Of a DNA stretch of 64,000 nt, positions 30,776 to 43,446 are shown in pieces. Numbering within the stretch: the first letter of the stretch is position 1; each line of letters begins with the position of its first letter. The notes below the pieces were generated by a model. The model ran no database searches. It was not told the DNA's origin and saw only the letters and a list, made by a program, of their open reading frames with translations. The position numbers and the translations under genes are program-made. Source of the stretch: Ancistrus triradiatus. Lineage: Eukaryota; Chordata; Actinopteri; Siluriformes; Loricariidae. Location of the stretch: assembly GCA_025084515.1 (NCBI GenBank), contig JAJAGP010001683.1, positions 1 to 64,000 of the forward strand. The letters run 5' to 3'.

Positions 30776-30905
30776 CTCAGAACTGTTTAATGCAACACAA
30801 CACCACAATAAATACAGAATGCACATAGAACAGTAGAAAACAAAGACCTAAACCTATGTAAATAAAAATAAAAAAATTGGGGCAGTATGACAAATACAAA
30901 TTATA

Positions 30906-32161
30906 TACAGTGTTCCTTACATTTCCTGATCAGCTTCATTAATAAACATCCATTCCTGCATTTGCAACACATTCCAAAAAAAGTTGGGACAGGGACAATT
31001 TAGAGCTAGTAATGAGGTAAAAAAAAAAACCTAACTAATTATGTGAATTCAAACAGGTGATGTCAACAGGTGATTCTAATCATGATTTGGTACAAAAGCA
31101 GTATCCATGAAAGGCTGAGTCTTTGAGGAGTAAAGATGGACAGAGGATCTCAACAAATGAGTATATCAACAAATGTGTAAGAAAATTATGGAATTGTTTA
31201 AAAACAATGTTCCTTAAAGAAAGACTGGAAAGAATTTACATATTTCAGTCCTGACATTTTTTATTTGGCTTGCTTTCCATTGTCTTGTTGAAAAATGCAT
31301 GAACCTTCCTGGAAAAGATGTTGTCTTGAAGGCAGCTTTTGTTGCTCTAAAATCTCAGTGTATGTTTCTGTATTAATGCTGCCATCACAGAAGTGTAAAT
31401 TACTTTTGCCAAGGGCACTGACACAACCTCATATCATGACAAAGCCTGGCTTTTGGACTTGTTGCTGATAATAGTCTTGATGGTCCTTTTCGTCTTTGGG
31501 CCAGAGCACACGGCATCCATTTGTTCCAAAAAAGATCTAGAATACTGATTGGCCATAATCCTGACTGACCACAATAAACGTTTCCATTGTGTGATGGTCC
31601 ATCCCAGATGCCTCCAAGCCCAGAGAAGTAAACAACGCTTCTGGATGTGGTTAACATAATGCCTCTTTTTTGCACAGTAACGTTTTAAGTGGCATTTGTG
31701 AATGTAACTCAATATTGTAGTGCTTGATAAAGGTTTGATAAAGAAATCCCTTGCCCATGTGGTTCTATCAGCTATTAATGAATGACGGTTCTTGATGCAG
31801 GGCCATGTGAGGGATAGGAGATCATGCCTCTTCGGTTTAGGCTTGTGCTCTTGCCCTTTATGCACAGAAATTCCTCCAGATTCCTAGAATTGTTTAATAA
31901 TATTATGCACTGTAGATGGAGCAATATGTAAATCTGATTGAAATCACGTCATTACTTAGGGGGGATTTTTTACCTCATTACTAACCCTAAATTGCCTTCA
32001 TCTCAACTTTTTTGGAATGTGTTTCAGGCCTGAAATGCAGGAATGGATGTTTAATTAACAAATTAAATGAAGTTGACCAGAAAACCCTGAAATGTTGTGG
32101 GTGTATGCTGTCTGCATTAAATGAAAATGTAAGTAAATGAAAATGTAAGGAACACTGCATA
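30906..32161 (-). mobile_element. Tc1/mariner element, family D
   Basis: Ends TA-CAGTGTTCCTTACATTTC at 30906 and the inverse GTAAGGAACACTGCATA at 32161. The TIRs run to about 90-150 bp with indels and include AACACATTCCAAAAAAAGTT (about 30966) and its inverse near 32007. Flanking TA bases are present on both sides. Confidence 0.8.
31200..31868 (-). pseudogene. Tc1-family D transposase, broken
   Basis: The minus frame 31865-31434 gives a 143-codon piece: the linker region HDLLSLTWPCIKNRHSL, STTTI-like residues LSSTTILSYIHKCHLKRY with AKKRHYVNHIQKR, then ARRHLGWT-type WRHLGWTITQWKRLLWS leading to the first catalytic D block, where the frame shifts (LWSVRIM for LWSDES). In other frames GCVSALGKSNLHFCDGSINT and CIFQQDNGKQAK (second D) follow toward 31200. 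The final E block and C-terminus are missing, as is most of the N-terminal HTH. Inactive. Confidence 0.75.
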
Positions 32162-32290
32162 TAGTTTTATTTGCATTTTTCATACTTTCCTAACTTTTTC
32201 TGTTTAGGGATATACAATACTATAGAGATATAAACATTACATTACATTACAGATGTTTGTGATTTAGTTTAGCTAGCTTTCTGATTCTGA

Positions 32291-32312
32291 TGGATGGATG
32301 GATGGATGGATA
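32291..32312. repeat. GGAT microsatellite
   Basis: Five to six units of TGGA/GGAT. Confidence 0.8.
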
Positions 32313-32397
32313 GATATTGAACTAGAACTGTAATTCAGGTTGTCTTTTTCTCTTCAGTTATATGTTATCTTGGCTTTTAATCTGCTGGAATTGCATA

Positions 32398-33801
32398 TAC
32401 AGTGGGACAAAAAAGTATTTAGTCAGCCACTGATTGTGCAAGTTCTCCTGCTTAGAATGATGAGAGAGGTCTGTAATTTTCATCATAGGTATACTTCAAC
32501 TATGAGAGAAAAAATGAGAAAAAAATCACATCACATTATAGGATTTTTAAAGAATTCAATTGTGAATTATGGTGGAAAATAAGTATTTGGTCAATAACAA
32601 AAGTTCAACTCAATACTCCCTAACATAACTTTTGTTGGCAATGACAGAGGCAAACGTTTCCTGTGAGTCTTCACCAGGTTTGCACACACTGCAGCTGGTA
32701 TTTTGGCCCATTCCTTTATGCAGATCTCCTCTAGAGCAGTGATGTTTTGGGACAATACGAACTTTCAACTCCCTCCACAAATTTACTATGGGGTTGAGGT
32801 CTGGAGACTGGCTAGGCCACTCCAGGACCTTAAAATGCCTTTTATGGAGCCACTCCTTCGTTGCCCGAGCGGTGTGTTTGGGATCATTGTCATGCTTGAA
32901 GACCTTGCCACGTTCCATCTTCAATGCTTTCACTGATGGAAGGAGGGTTTGGCTTAAAATTTCACGATACATGGCCTCGTTCATTCTTCCCTTAACACGG
33001 ATCAGTCGTCCTGTCCCCTGTGCAGAAAACAGCCCCAAAGCATGAGGATTCCACCCTCCAAACACGACAAGTTAAGTTTTTACCAAAATGTTCTATTTTG
33101 GTTTAATCTGACGACATGATATTCTCCCAATCTTCTTCTGGATCATCCATATGCTCTCTGGCAAACTTCAGACAGGCCTGGACATGTACTGGCTTAAGCA
33201 GGGGGACACGCCTGGCACTGCAGGATTTGAGTCCCTCTCGGTGTAGTGTGTTACTGATGGTAGCCTTGTTACTTTGGTCCCAGCTCTCTCCAGGTCATTC
33301 CCTCCGAGTAGTTCTAGGATTTTTGCTCACCGTTCTCATGATCATTTTGACTCCACGGGATGAGATCTTGTAGATTCACTCTTCCCAGCCTGGTCCAGGT
33401 CTACAATTTTCTTCCTGGTGTTCTTTGACAGCTCTTTGGTCTTGGCCATGGTTGAGTTTGAGGATGTGGACAGGTGTCTTTTATACAGATAACGAGGTCA
33501 AACAGGTGCCATTAATACAGGTAACGAGTGGAGGACGGAAGAGCTTCTTAAAGAAAAAGTTACAGGTCTGTGAGAGCCAGAAATCTTGCTTGTTTGTGGG
33601 TGACCAAATACTTATTTTCACCCATGATTTACAATTAAATTCTTTAAAAATCCTACATTGTGATTTCCTGGATTTTATTTTCTCATTTTGTCTCTCATAG
33701 TTCAAGTGTACCTATGATGAAAATTACAGACCTCTCTCATCTTTCTAAGTAGGAGAACTTGCACAATCAATGGCTGACTAAATACTTTTTGCCCCACAGT
33801 A
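32398..33801 (-). mobile_element. Tc1/mariner element, family B, copy 2
   Basis: TA-CAGTGGGACAAAAAAGT at 32398 and TTTTTGCCCCACAGTA at 33801 with TIRs of about 200 bp (CACTGATTGTGCAAGTTCTC left, GAGAACTTGCACAATCAATG right). A 1.4-kb copy with both ends and TA duplications; it gives the uninterrupted reference for copy 1. Confidence 0.9.
32610..33449 (-). pseudogene. Tc1-family B transposase, internally deleted
   Basis: Starts at 33449 with MAKTKELSKNTRKKIVDLDQ. The DNA-binding part breaks up within 60 codons; fragments of the second HTH survive near 33200-33340. From 33065 the core is open for 151 codons: GRLIRVKGRMNEAMYREIL, KVFKHDNDPKHTARATKEWL (second D), LEWPSQSPDLNPIVNLWREL (E block region), ending in VIANKSYVREY with a stop at 32610. 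The first-D block is degraded where a segment before FGGWNPHALG is missing. Family length is about 340 residues. Confidence 0.8.
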
Positions 33802-33843
33802 CTCACTGAGTAGCTATAATAACTCACTCACACACACACACAA

Positions 33844-33884
<41 letters not shown>

Positions 33885-35818
33885 CACACACACTGGTTAA
33901 TGCACCCCTGAATGCAATTCTTATTCCAATGCTTAAATTCTGTGATCCTTCAAGCCTCTCAGTGTGTTTATGCTTATGCTCAAAAGCCTTGGGTTTCTCT
34001 AAGCAGCTAACCAATGATCTGAAAATAAAGATGACTGAGTCTCATACAGCAGGAGAAGTCTGTATAAATATAAGGCTGTAAAAGATATATACATTTTGCC
34101 TGCTAACGATTTCCACTGTCCGAACTGCAATGAAAATATGAAAATCTGTGAATATGAATGAAGACCTGATGGACCAAGAAAATAAAAAGTAGCAATATAA
34201 TAGAAAATAAGAATGTAATTCAGTTGTTAATTTGTTTTTAATTAGTTCATTGTCTATCTAATCATCTATTTGAGAAGTTAGCTGTCATTAAACTATAAAA
34301 AAATAAAAATACTAAAAGAATTAAACTATTAAAAATACTTAATGGAAAAAATACAATTTATGACAGAATGTACGAAATCCTGTTCTCCATGTCTAATTAT
34401 ACAATGAAGAGTTTCTAATGACAGATCAGTGAATAAAGAAAATTAATCCTTAGGTAAAAAAAACTACAATACATATATACAATGTTCTGTACAATCTATC
34501 TTCTGTCAAATTACTGTGCATGTAAGTACATTCTTATATTAACATCACATCTTTTTATAGATATTCTTTCCATTTAAGGAAAGGGATACTTTGGGTTATC
34601 TTTGGGTTATCTGTCATTTTCCTGGCTATACCTTACACTCTACTAACATATAACGCCCATGTAATTTTCTTCTCCTTTTACTAAAAATATTTTCAATTCA
34701 TGGGTGACTTTATATGAATGCTTTTGTAATTTTGTATTTAATAGTCAGTGAATAAATAATGTGACTTTTTGTCTGTTATTTTCCTACTATTAAACTTTGC
34801 AATTGCCCCATTTCTTGAACATCATAGGATTGCTGATATTATCTATTCTTTCCTGTCATATCATTTCCTATTCTCTCTCATCATATCATTATTAATACTA
34901 TAATCACAGCTTGCTTTTTAAAATCTTCACATAAAGATCATCAGTTTCTCAACACTAAAGTTGTACATATCTTGAAACATACAGAAAAATGATCACTGCC
35001 CATTGTTATTGGTGAAATACCACTCATTCATATATCCCATGCAATTATTTGAGGTTATCATGTTCAGCATCAATGCTTTACTTTTATATAAACACATTAG
35101 ACTCGTCCAATAATGTCTTTGATGATATACAGTATATCTTTGGAAGCATGGATATACTTGGTCAGAGAGCCTTCAATAAAAATGCAAAATCCCCCTACTG
35201 GATCAAAGGGTCACTGAGCACGTCATCACTCACAGGAGCTGCCTTCATAGTGAGAGCATGAGTGGAATATTGCACATGTTAGTTTCTTCAGGGTCTTATT
35301 CCATCAGCCATTCATGTGCTGCCATTCGAGAGCTCTGAGGTATAAAACTATAACCAGTGGTTAAGTGACTAGCATACAAAAACCGAAATTGCAAGTACAA
35401 TATAAACTCTATTATCTGTTATGCACATCCTTCCTGAAAGTGGCATTGCTGCTTCCTATTCAGTTAATGGCAGGGCTACTTCCATTATTTATTCCATTAT
35501 TAAGAGTATACCTACCTCGTTCTGACATCTTCAAAACCCTTTTAGTGGTGTGCAAAGTCATATTTACATGGAAGTAACCAAAACTGAGAATGCTGACCAA
35601 AACTGATTGTTCTCCCTTCAGGATACTTCCCAGTAAATAAGTGTTGCTGTAAGATTTTGCATGTAAATTAAATTCACATCTGTGTTCTCAGAGTGAAATT
35701 CTTCACTAACTTTCCTTATAATTAACCACTGTGCAACCCAAAGTGTAGCTTCTTACTGACATGAAAAAAGTGGAGGCTGTAATTAGAGACAAATACTATT
35801 CAGAGACTCCATCTATAT
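33802..35818. other. No gene recognised
   Basis: Long AT-rich stretch; only the CA repeat at 33826-33893 stands out. Confidence 0.45.
33826..33893. repeat. CA microsatellite
   Basis: (CA)n with AAAC interruptions, about 68 bp. Confidence 0.9.
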
Positions 35819-37297
35819 TACAGTCGTATGAAAAAGTTTGGGCACCCCTGATAATTTTCATGATTTTTCTTTATAAAACATTGGTTGTCCAGCTCAGCAA
35901 TTTCAGGTAAATATATCATATAGCAGATGAACACCGTGATATTTGAGATGTGAAATTAAGTTTATAGGTTTTACAGAAAGTGTGCAGTAATTATTCAAAC
36001 AAAATTAGGCCAGGTGCATAAATTTGGGCACCCTTGTCATTTGGAATACCTTTAGCACTAATTATTGGAAAACAAAATTTGGTTTGTAAGCTCATTGACC
36101 CCTGATTCTACATACACAGTGAATCCAACTATGAGAAAGTGTTAAGGGCCCCGGCCAATTGGAAGTTTTTTCTCCTCTTTGCATCTTCTCTGAAGAGTGG
36201 CAACATGGGAGCATCAAACAACTCTCAAATGGCCTGCCCAAAACAAAGGTTTGTTCAACATCTCAGGTTCAGGGAAACGGAAAAAAAGCTCTCTCAGAGA
36301 TTTCAGCTGTCATGTTTCCACTGTGAGGAAAACATAGTGAGGCAATGAAAAGACCACAGGACACAGGTCTAGTTAAGGAAACTCCGACCGAAGTGGCAGA
36401 CGAAGAAAACTCTCAGATAGGCAGAGGCGAAAGGATGGTGAGAACAGTCCATAGTCAAGCAGCCACAGACACCTCCAAGACCTACAAACTCATCCTCATC
36501 TTGCTGCAGAGGTGTCACTGTTCATCGTTCAAAACTATACAGCGCACTTTGCACAAGGAGAGGCTGTATGGGAGAGTAATGCAGAAGAAAGCCTTTTCTG
36601 CAGGACACGCCACAAAACCGAGTCAAGGTTGAGGTGTGTGCTACAGCAATTTGGTGGCGGTTCCATCATGCTGTGGGACTGTGTGGCCAGTGCAGGTACT
36701 AGGAATCTTGTTAAAGTTGAGGGTCGCATGGATTCCAGTTAATATCTCCAGATTCTTGAGAACAATGTTCAAGAATCAGTGACAAAGTTGCACCGAGGCC
36801 AACGACCCCAAACCCTGCTCAAAATCTACTAAAGCATTCATGCAGAGGAACCAGTACAACGTTCTGGAATGGCCATCTCAGTCCCCAGACATGAATATTA
36901 CTGAAAATGTGGGCTGTCCATTCTCGGAAACCATCAAACCTGACTGAACTGGAGATGTTTCTAAAGAAGAATGGTCGAAAGCACCTTCAACCAGAATCCA
37001 GACTGGAAGCTGTAGGAAGCGTTTAGCGGCTGTTATTTCTACAAAAGGAGGATCTTCTAAATATTGATGTCATTTTTCTGTTGGGGTGCCCTAATTTATG
37101 CATCTGCCTAATTTTGTTTGAATAATTACTGCACACTTTCTGTAAATCCTATAAACTTCATTTCACTTCTCAAATATCACTGTGTTCATCTGCTATATGA
37201 TATATTTAACTCAAGTTGCTGATCTGAACAACCAATGATTTATAAACTAAAATCATGAAAATTATCAGGGGTGCCCAAACTTTTTCATACGACTGTA
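35819..37297 (+). mobile_element. Tc1/mariner element, family C
   Basis: TA-CAGTCGTATGAAAAAGTTT at 35819 and the inverse AACTTTTTCATACGACTGTA at 37297; the first about 47 bp of the TIRs match almost fully (GGGCACCCCTGATAATTTTC), and a GGGCACCCTTG box recurs further inside. Confidence 0.9.
36205..37067 (+). pseudogene. Tc1-family C transposase, first-D region deleted
   Basis: Starts at 36205 (MGASNNSQMACPKQRFVQHL), an N-terminal HTH already frameshifted near 36330. ALVKETPTEV and QIGRGERMVRTVHSQ mark the second DNA-binding part. VKEV-like residues AHFAQGEAVWESNAEE lead to a deletion: after the CRTRHKTESRLR position the sequence jumps straight to FGGGSIMLWDCVASAGTRNL, so the block holding the first catalytic aspartate is gone. 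KVEGRMDSS, DNDP remnants near 36800 and WPSQSPDMNI near 36870 remain, and the frame ends near a TGA at 37065. Inactive. Confidence 0.8.
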
Positions 37298-38261
37298 ATA
37301 ACATAACACTGATACATACTCTCCCAGTGTACAATTTGATTTCTCAGGTATCATTTTTAGCTCTTCATTCATTTTAAGCAGGTTAGTGGCTTGGAAAAAA
37401 AAACATACCTCATGTTTTTAGCAGGAAATCAGAAAGGGGGGGAGGAAAAAGAGATGATGAAAGGGGGGAGAGGGGTAAGGTGAAGTTGAAAGGACTAGTA
37501 GAGTAGGTGGGATGAGAGAGGGAAAGAATGGAAGAGATTTGATAAGGGAAGAAGTACGAAATAAGTGAGGGGAAATTGATGACAAGTGCCTGTCAGAGCG
37601 AAAAGGAGGTAAAAGGAATGCAAGCGCAAAGGGATAAATGGGTGTTCATATACACTGTAAGTTTGACTACAACATATGAGACATGTTTTTTTGTTTTGTT
37701 TGTTTTTTGTGAGCATAACGCCAGTCTGTCTGATTCTTCTGAGCCACCACCCACATCAATATCATACATCAATAATACAATAATAATAATAATAATAATA
37801 ATGATAATAATAATAGCGTATAATAATAAAGCTTAGGAAGGCACTGTTTTGGATTTTGGAGGGAACATGTTTTAATTATTTAATGTTTATGAATGAAATG
37901 GTTTTAGTTATTGGTACAGTTTTATATATATTACTTAACTTAGAATGAAGTCCATACCCTTGCTACTACACAATTAAATATTTCTACAAAAATTGGATGA
38001 AATTAAACATGTGTGTGAGTTACTCATGATGGATAAAGGTCAGACCTGAGAGAAAATTCGGTTTAGATCCACTGATCTCATCGCGTTGTATTTAAAATGT
38101 TTCTGCTTCCTAGGTTTGTTTAAAAAAAAGAAAAAAAGCATTTTTTTTAAGTATTTAAAACCTACAGTCTCCTGATGACAGACAAGCTGGCATTATCTCA
38201 GGAGCATACTGTCTCTCTGCTCATAATGTTACTCTCCACATCAGTTTCAGAAATTGACTGC
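37298..38261. other. No gene; purine-rich tract and AAT microsatellite
   Basis: A GA-rich, G-run-bearing tract at 37430-37620 and (AAT)n at 37779-37815. Confidence 0.5.
37779..37815. repeat. AAT microsatellite
   Basis: About twelve AAT/ATA units. Confidence 0.9.
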
Positions 38262-39896
38262 TACAAATGGTGCTTGAAGTTTGTGAAACCCTTTAGAATT
38301 GTCTATATTTCGCCATAAATATGATTTAAAACATCAGATTTTCACACACAAGTCCTAAAAGTAGATTAAAGAGAACCCAGAGTTAAACAAATGAGACAAA
38401 ATATTATACTTGGTCATTCATTGATTGAGGAAAATGATCCAATATTGCATGTAGTGAGTGGAAAAAGTATGTGAACCTCTAGGATTAGCAGTTAATTTGA
38501 ATTTGAAGGTGAAAAATTAGAGGGTCAGGTGTTTTCAATCAATGGGAATGACAATCAGGTGTGAGTGGGCACCCGTTTTATTTAAAAGAACAGGGATCTA
38601 TCAAAGTCTGCTCTTCACAACCGATGTCTGTGGAAGTGTATCATGGCACGAACAAAGGAGATTTCTGAGGACCTCGAGGAAAAAAGGTTGGGAAAGGCTG
38701 GGAAAAAGGTTAACAAAACCATCTCTAAAGAGTTGGGATCCACAAATCCACAGTCAGGACAGATTGTGTACAAATGGAGGAAATTCAAGACCGCTGTTAC
38801 CCTCCCCAGGAGTGGTCGACCAACAAAGACACTCCAAGAGCAAGGTGTTATTGTGTAATGGTTGGCCCGAGGTCACAAAAAGAACCCCATGGTAACTTCT
38901 AAGCAACTGAAGGGCCTCTCTCAACATTGGCTAATGTTAATGTTTATGAGTCAACCATCAGAAAGGAACACTGAACAACAATGATGTGCAGGCAGGCAGG
39001 GTTGGCAAGGAGGAAAAGCCAACTGCTCTCCGAAAAGAAAGATTGCTGCTGCTCATCTTGCAGTTTGCTAAAGATCACGTGGACAAGCCAGAAGGCTATT
39101 GGAAGAATGTTTTTGTGGACAGATGAGACCAAAAAACATAACTTTTGGTTGTTTAAAAGAAAAGTGTTATGTTTGGAGAAAGGAAAAAAACACTGCATTC
39201 CAGCATAAGAAACCTTATCCCATCTGTGAAAAATGGTGGTAGGTAGTATCCATGGTTTGGCCAGGACGGCTTGCCATCATTGATGGAACAATGAAAATTC
39301 TGAATTAAATCATTTTTCATATAGAATTCTAAAGGAAATGTCAGGACAATCTGTCCATGAACTGAATCTCAAAGAAGGTGGGTCATTGCAGCAAGACAAT
39401 GACCCTAAGCCACACAAGTCGTTCCACCAAAGAATGGTTAAAGAAGAATAAAGTTCATGTTTTGGAATGGCCAAGTCAAAGAGTTGACCTTAATCCAATA
39501 GAAATGTTGTGGAAGGACCTGAAGTGAGCAGTTAATGTAAGGAAACCCACCAACACCCCAGAGTTGAAGCTGTTCTGTACGGAGGAATGGGCTGAAATTC
39601 CTCCAAGCCGGTGTGCAGGACTGATCAACAGTTACAGGAAACGTTTAGTTGCAGTCATTGCTGCACAGGGGGGTCACACCAGATACTGAAAGCAAAGGTT
39701 CACATACTTTTGCCACTCACTAATATGTAATATTGGATCATTTTCCTCAATAAATAAATGACCAAGTATAATATTTTTGTCTCATTTGTTGAACTGGGTT
39801 CTCTTTATCTACTTTTAGGACTTCTGATGATGTTTTAGGTCATATTTATGCAGAAATATAAAAAATTGGAAAGACAAACTTTCAAGCACCACTGTA
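38262..39896 (+). mobile_element. Tc1/mariner element, family A, copy 3 (near full length)
   Basis: TA-CAAATGGTGCTTGAAG at 38262 and TTTCAAGCACCACTGTA ending at 39896. Both TIRs of about 200 bp are present; this is the longest family A copy in the window (1.64 kb). Confidence 0.9.
38643..39689 (+). pseudogene. Tc1-family A transposase, full span with frameshifts
   Basis: Start at 38643 (MARTKEISEDLEEKR). All parts are in order: first HTH (TISKELGSTNPQSGQIVYKW), GRPTK linker, second HTH (STIRRTLNNN position), first catalytic block (FVDRDET, WTDET), GGRXXMVWA-like core near 39230, second D block (QQDNDPKPHKS) near 39400, and the WPSQRVDLNPIEMLW E block near 39480, ending GGHTRY and stop at 39687. 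Numerous single-base indels, many of them duplicated letters in runs (AAAAAGG, GGGAAAGG), shift the frame. Inactive, but the best template in this window for the family layout. Confidence 0.85.
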
Positions 39897-42110
39897 TTCC
39901 CCGGAGATGACAACCTTGACTGTGCTTCAAATCACATACATTTGTACTCTTGAACTGTCACATTAGCATGCCACAAGGGGGTCACCGTTTTGACACACTA
40001 TTTAGTACACTAGTACACAGTTATAGACTCAGCCAAAGTTTAACCAGTTGTAAAACAAAATGTCACTCATGTTCCAGCTACATGAGGAAGACTTTAATGA
40101 AGTTAATAATTAAATAAAAAGAAAAAGACAAAGTTGCAACAAGTCTTGAATAAGACTAAAACAAAGTAGTTATATACAATGCTAGCTATTTATAAGTTTG
40201 AGGTGGGGTGGGAGAGGTCAGAGTCTTAGGAACACTGTCATGTCTGTCAAGCTAGACTGGGTGACCTAGATGCTTCCACAGATGGTCAGGGATGGCATGT
40301 CCCTCGATAGCTGGATCTGTCTGAGAACTAGTGTTATGGCCATAATCCATTGTTTTACTATTGTGATATGTTGGCTGTGTAAGGTGCTAATGCCCTTCCA
40401 TGTACACACTTGTTACTCGGCCAAACATTCATATCTGCTGGGTCCAGCTACACAAGGAAGCATACACACACACACAAAGCACACACACAGCATCTGTGTC
40501 TCTCCTGCATGCTTCATGCATTAATAACTGACACACGTTTGGTAGCGCAGAGGAAAAAATATCTGTTGCCAAAAGATGAGAAAGTTTAGCCTCAGTGATT
40601 GGATTACCTTCACGCTCAGTGTTTGTGTGTACACATTTGCATGTGCTTTCCAGAGTATGAAGCAGTATATACACAGTATGAAGTAGTATATACACATATG
40701 CAATACTTAAGACATCCTTGATGTTTATGAAGTCTAAACAATTGCAGGTAAGCTTAAAGTTTTATTACAAGATATATCTGAGTGAGTTGGGATGCAGCTG
40801 GCATACCACTTCACTGACAGCACACACGCTAACAAACCAAGCTATACTCAAGTATTTTCTTTTCTTGTAGAAATATAATTCACCCATTGGCTCGCGTACT
40901 GCTCACTCTTAACCCTCTTTGACAAACCCACATGTCCCTAATATAGAAATCGGTATTAGTAATGCAGCATTATGTGGCACCAATTTAATCACAGTTACAA
41001 TGTAAGTGTGAAATCATCTACATAAATTTGAATTTCCAAGGAAGTCTCATTTTGAACATGGCTTAAACTTCCAAACATTTTCTTTTTGGCAAAACGAGGT
41101 GACAATTTTCTGTCAAGGCAACCATCAGTCATTTTGACCTGACAGGTGTGGAAGTATAATTGATACAAGTATTAAAGTTAATAGTATTATTATATTGTAT
41201 TTTCTTTTCCAAGTTTTTCTTATTATTAAATTTGGAGAATTAGACTGCAGAAACATTGAAGGAGTCAGTGTGAGTTTTAGAGCTGCTGAATACAGTAATC
41301 ATTTTTTTAATATTATTTATGAGATTACATAATTAGTGCAGTGAGGGCGATGGGATATACTTTTAACATTTCTGAATCACTATCAGTCAGATTTCTGATT
41401 TTGATGTATGCATGTTCTATGGGTCATACAAAAATTTTATCTTAAATTATTTCAACCTGAAACTTTGTTCATTATGCACTGAAAGCTATACATTTTTATT
41501 AATTAGTACAGGTACTCCCCTGTTTATACCCCATTTTGACATAAATACAAATTGTACTCTGAATTATGACTTGTGAGTTTTCCTCAGGCAAGCAATATGT
41601 AGTACGATACTCTTCTGCACTCTCCCACTAGGAAGTCGGCAGTGTGTGATGTAGGGAGTCACACTGCAGGAGTGATGAGCACTGAGAAATGTATCAAGTA
41701 AAAGCTGTGGCCACGCAATAATTGTTTTTGTTTTCGCTTTCAATACATGATTCAGTAATTTACATGAGATATTCAGTACTGTATAATAAGTTATATGTTA
41801 ATGATGTTGCCCAACTGTAATTTAATGTAAGTGTTTTAAGCATAATTAAGGTATGCTACACACTACCATACTTTCCTGCACTCTCTTGCGAGCAGACTGA
41901 TTGGCAGTACACTACATAGGGAGTTCCATGGTGGGAGTGATGAGTGCTGGGACATGTAATGAGGAAAAGCTATGGTCACAGTTGTGTTTAAGGTAGGCTA
42001 TGCTATGATAAATATTGTATATATTAAACTCCTCAGTTTACAACAAGTTAAAGTTCCAATGGATTTGTTGGAACGCATCCTTATTGTAAGTCAGGGACAA
42101 ACTGTATATT
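39897..42110. other. No gene; a diverged tandem duplication at 41608-41980
   Basis: AT-rich. Two blocks of about 110 bp (41608-41718, 41868-41980) share TCTGCACTCTC, GTAGGGAGT-like and GGAGTGATGAG wording. A CA patch lies near 40460. Confidence 0.4.
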
Positions 42111-43374
42111 TACAGTGGTGTTTGAAGGTTTGTGAACCCTTTATAATTTTTTATATTTCTACATAAATATGACCTAAAACATCATCAGATTATCCAGATG
42201 TCCTAAAAGTAGATAAAGAGAACCCAGTTAAACAAATGAGACAAAAATATTATACTTGGTCATTTATTTATTGAGGAAAATGATCCAATATTACATATTA
42301 GTGAGTGGAAAAAGTATGTGAAACATCTAGGATTAGCAGTTAATTTGAAGGTGAAATTATTGTCAATGGGATGACAATCAGGTTTAAGTGGGCACCCTGT
42401 TTTATTTAAAGAACAGCGACCTATCAAAGTCTGCTCTTCACAACACATATTTGTGGAAGTGTATCATGGCACGAACAAAAGATATTACTGATGACATCAG
42501 AAAAAGAGTTGTTGATGCTCATCTGGCTAGAAAAGGTTACAAAACCATCTCTAAAGAGTTTGGACTCCACCAATCCACAGTCAGACAGATTGTGTATAAA
42601 TGGAGGAAATTCAAGACCATTGATACCCTCCCCAGGAGTGGTCGACCAACAAAGATCACTCCAACAGCAGGATGTGTAATAGTTGGCGAGGTCACAAAGG
42701 AACTCAGGGTAACTTCTAAGCAACTGAAGACCTCCCTCACATTGGCTAATGTTAATGGTCATGAGTCCACCATCAGAAGAACACTGAACAACAACGGTGT
42801 GCATGGCAGGGTTGCAAGGAGAAAGCCACTGCTCTCCAAAAGAACATTGCTGCTCGTCTGCAGTTTGCTAAAGATCACGTGGACAATCCAGAAAGCTATT
42901 GGAAAAAAGTTTTGGACGGATGAGACCAAAATAGAACTTTTTTGTTTAAAAGAAAGCGTTATGTTTGGAGAAAGGAACACACTGCATTCCAGCATAAGAA
43001 CCTTATCCCATCTGTGAAACATGGTGGTGGTAGTATCATGGTGTGGGCCTGTTTTGCTGCATCTGGGCCAGGACAACTTGCCATCATTGATGGAACAATG
43101 AATTCTGAATTATCTCAGGAAATTCTAAAGGGGGGGTTCACACCAGATACTGAAAGCAAAGGTTCACATACTTTTGCCACTCACTAATATGTAATATTGG
43201 ATCATTTTCCTCAATAAATAAATGACCAAGTATAATATTTTTGTCTAATTTGTTTAACTGGGTTCTCCTTATCTACTTTTAGGACTTGTGTGAAAATCTG
43301 ATGATATTTTAGGTCATATTTATGGTGAAATATAGAAAATACTAAAGGGTTCACAACTTTCAAGCACCAGTGTA
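42111..43374 (+). mobile_element. Tc1/mariner element, family A, copy 4 (internally deleted)
   Basis: TA-CAGTGGTGTTTGAAGG at 42111 and TTTCAAGCACCAGTGTA ending at 43374, with both TIRs. About 300 bp are missing from the transposase, the joint lying in a G-run near 43131. Confidence 0.9.
42466..43153 (+). pseudogene. Tc1-family A transposase, best-kept N-terminal half
   Basis: From ATG 42466 the frame is open for about 183 codons: MARTKDITDDIRKRVVDAHL, HTH 1 (TISKEFGLHQSTVRQIVYKW), the AT-hook-like linker RSGRPTK, HTH 2 (ESTIRRTLNNNGVHGRVARR) and LWTDET-like FWTDETKIELF with the first catalytic aspartate. A frameshift before AAHLQ and another after the TDET block precede GGGSIMVWACFAASGPG and AIIDGTMNSEL in another frame. 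The second D and the E blocks are deleted, with the frame fused to the last codons (HTRY region) by the G-run joint. DNA binding might be conceivable; catalysis is not. Confidence 0.85.
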
Positions 43375-43446
43375 TAGAAAACCCTACCTAACTTAGAACA
43401 AATTGGCATTATTATAACTGTCCGTAACTCCGTGTCTCCTCTGCCC

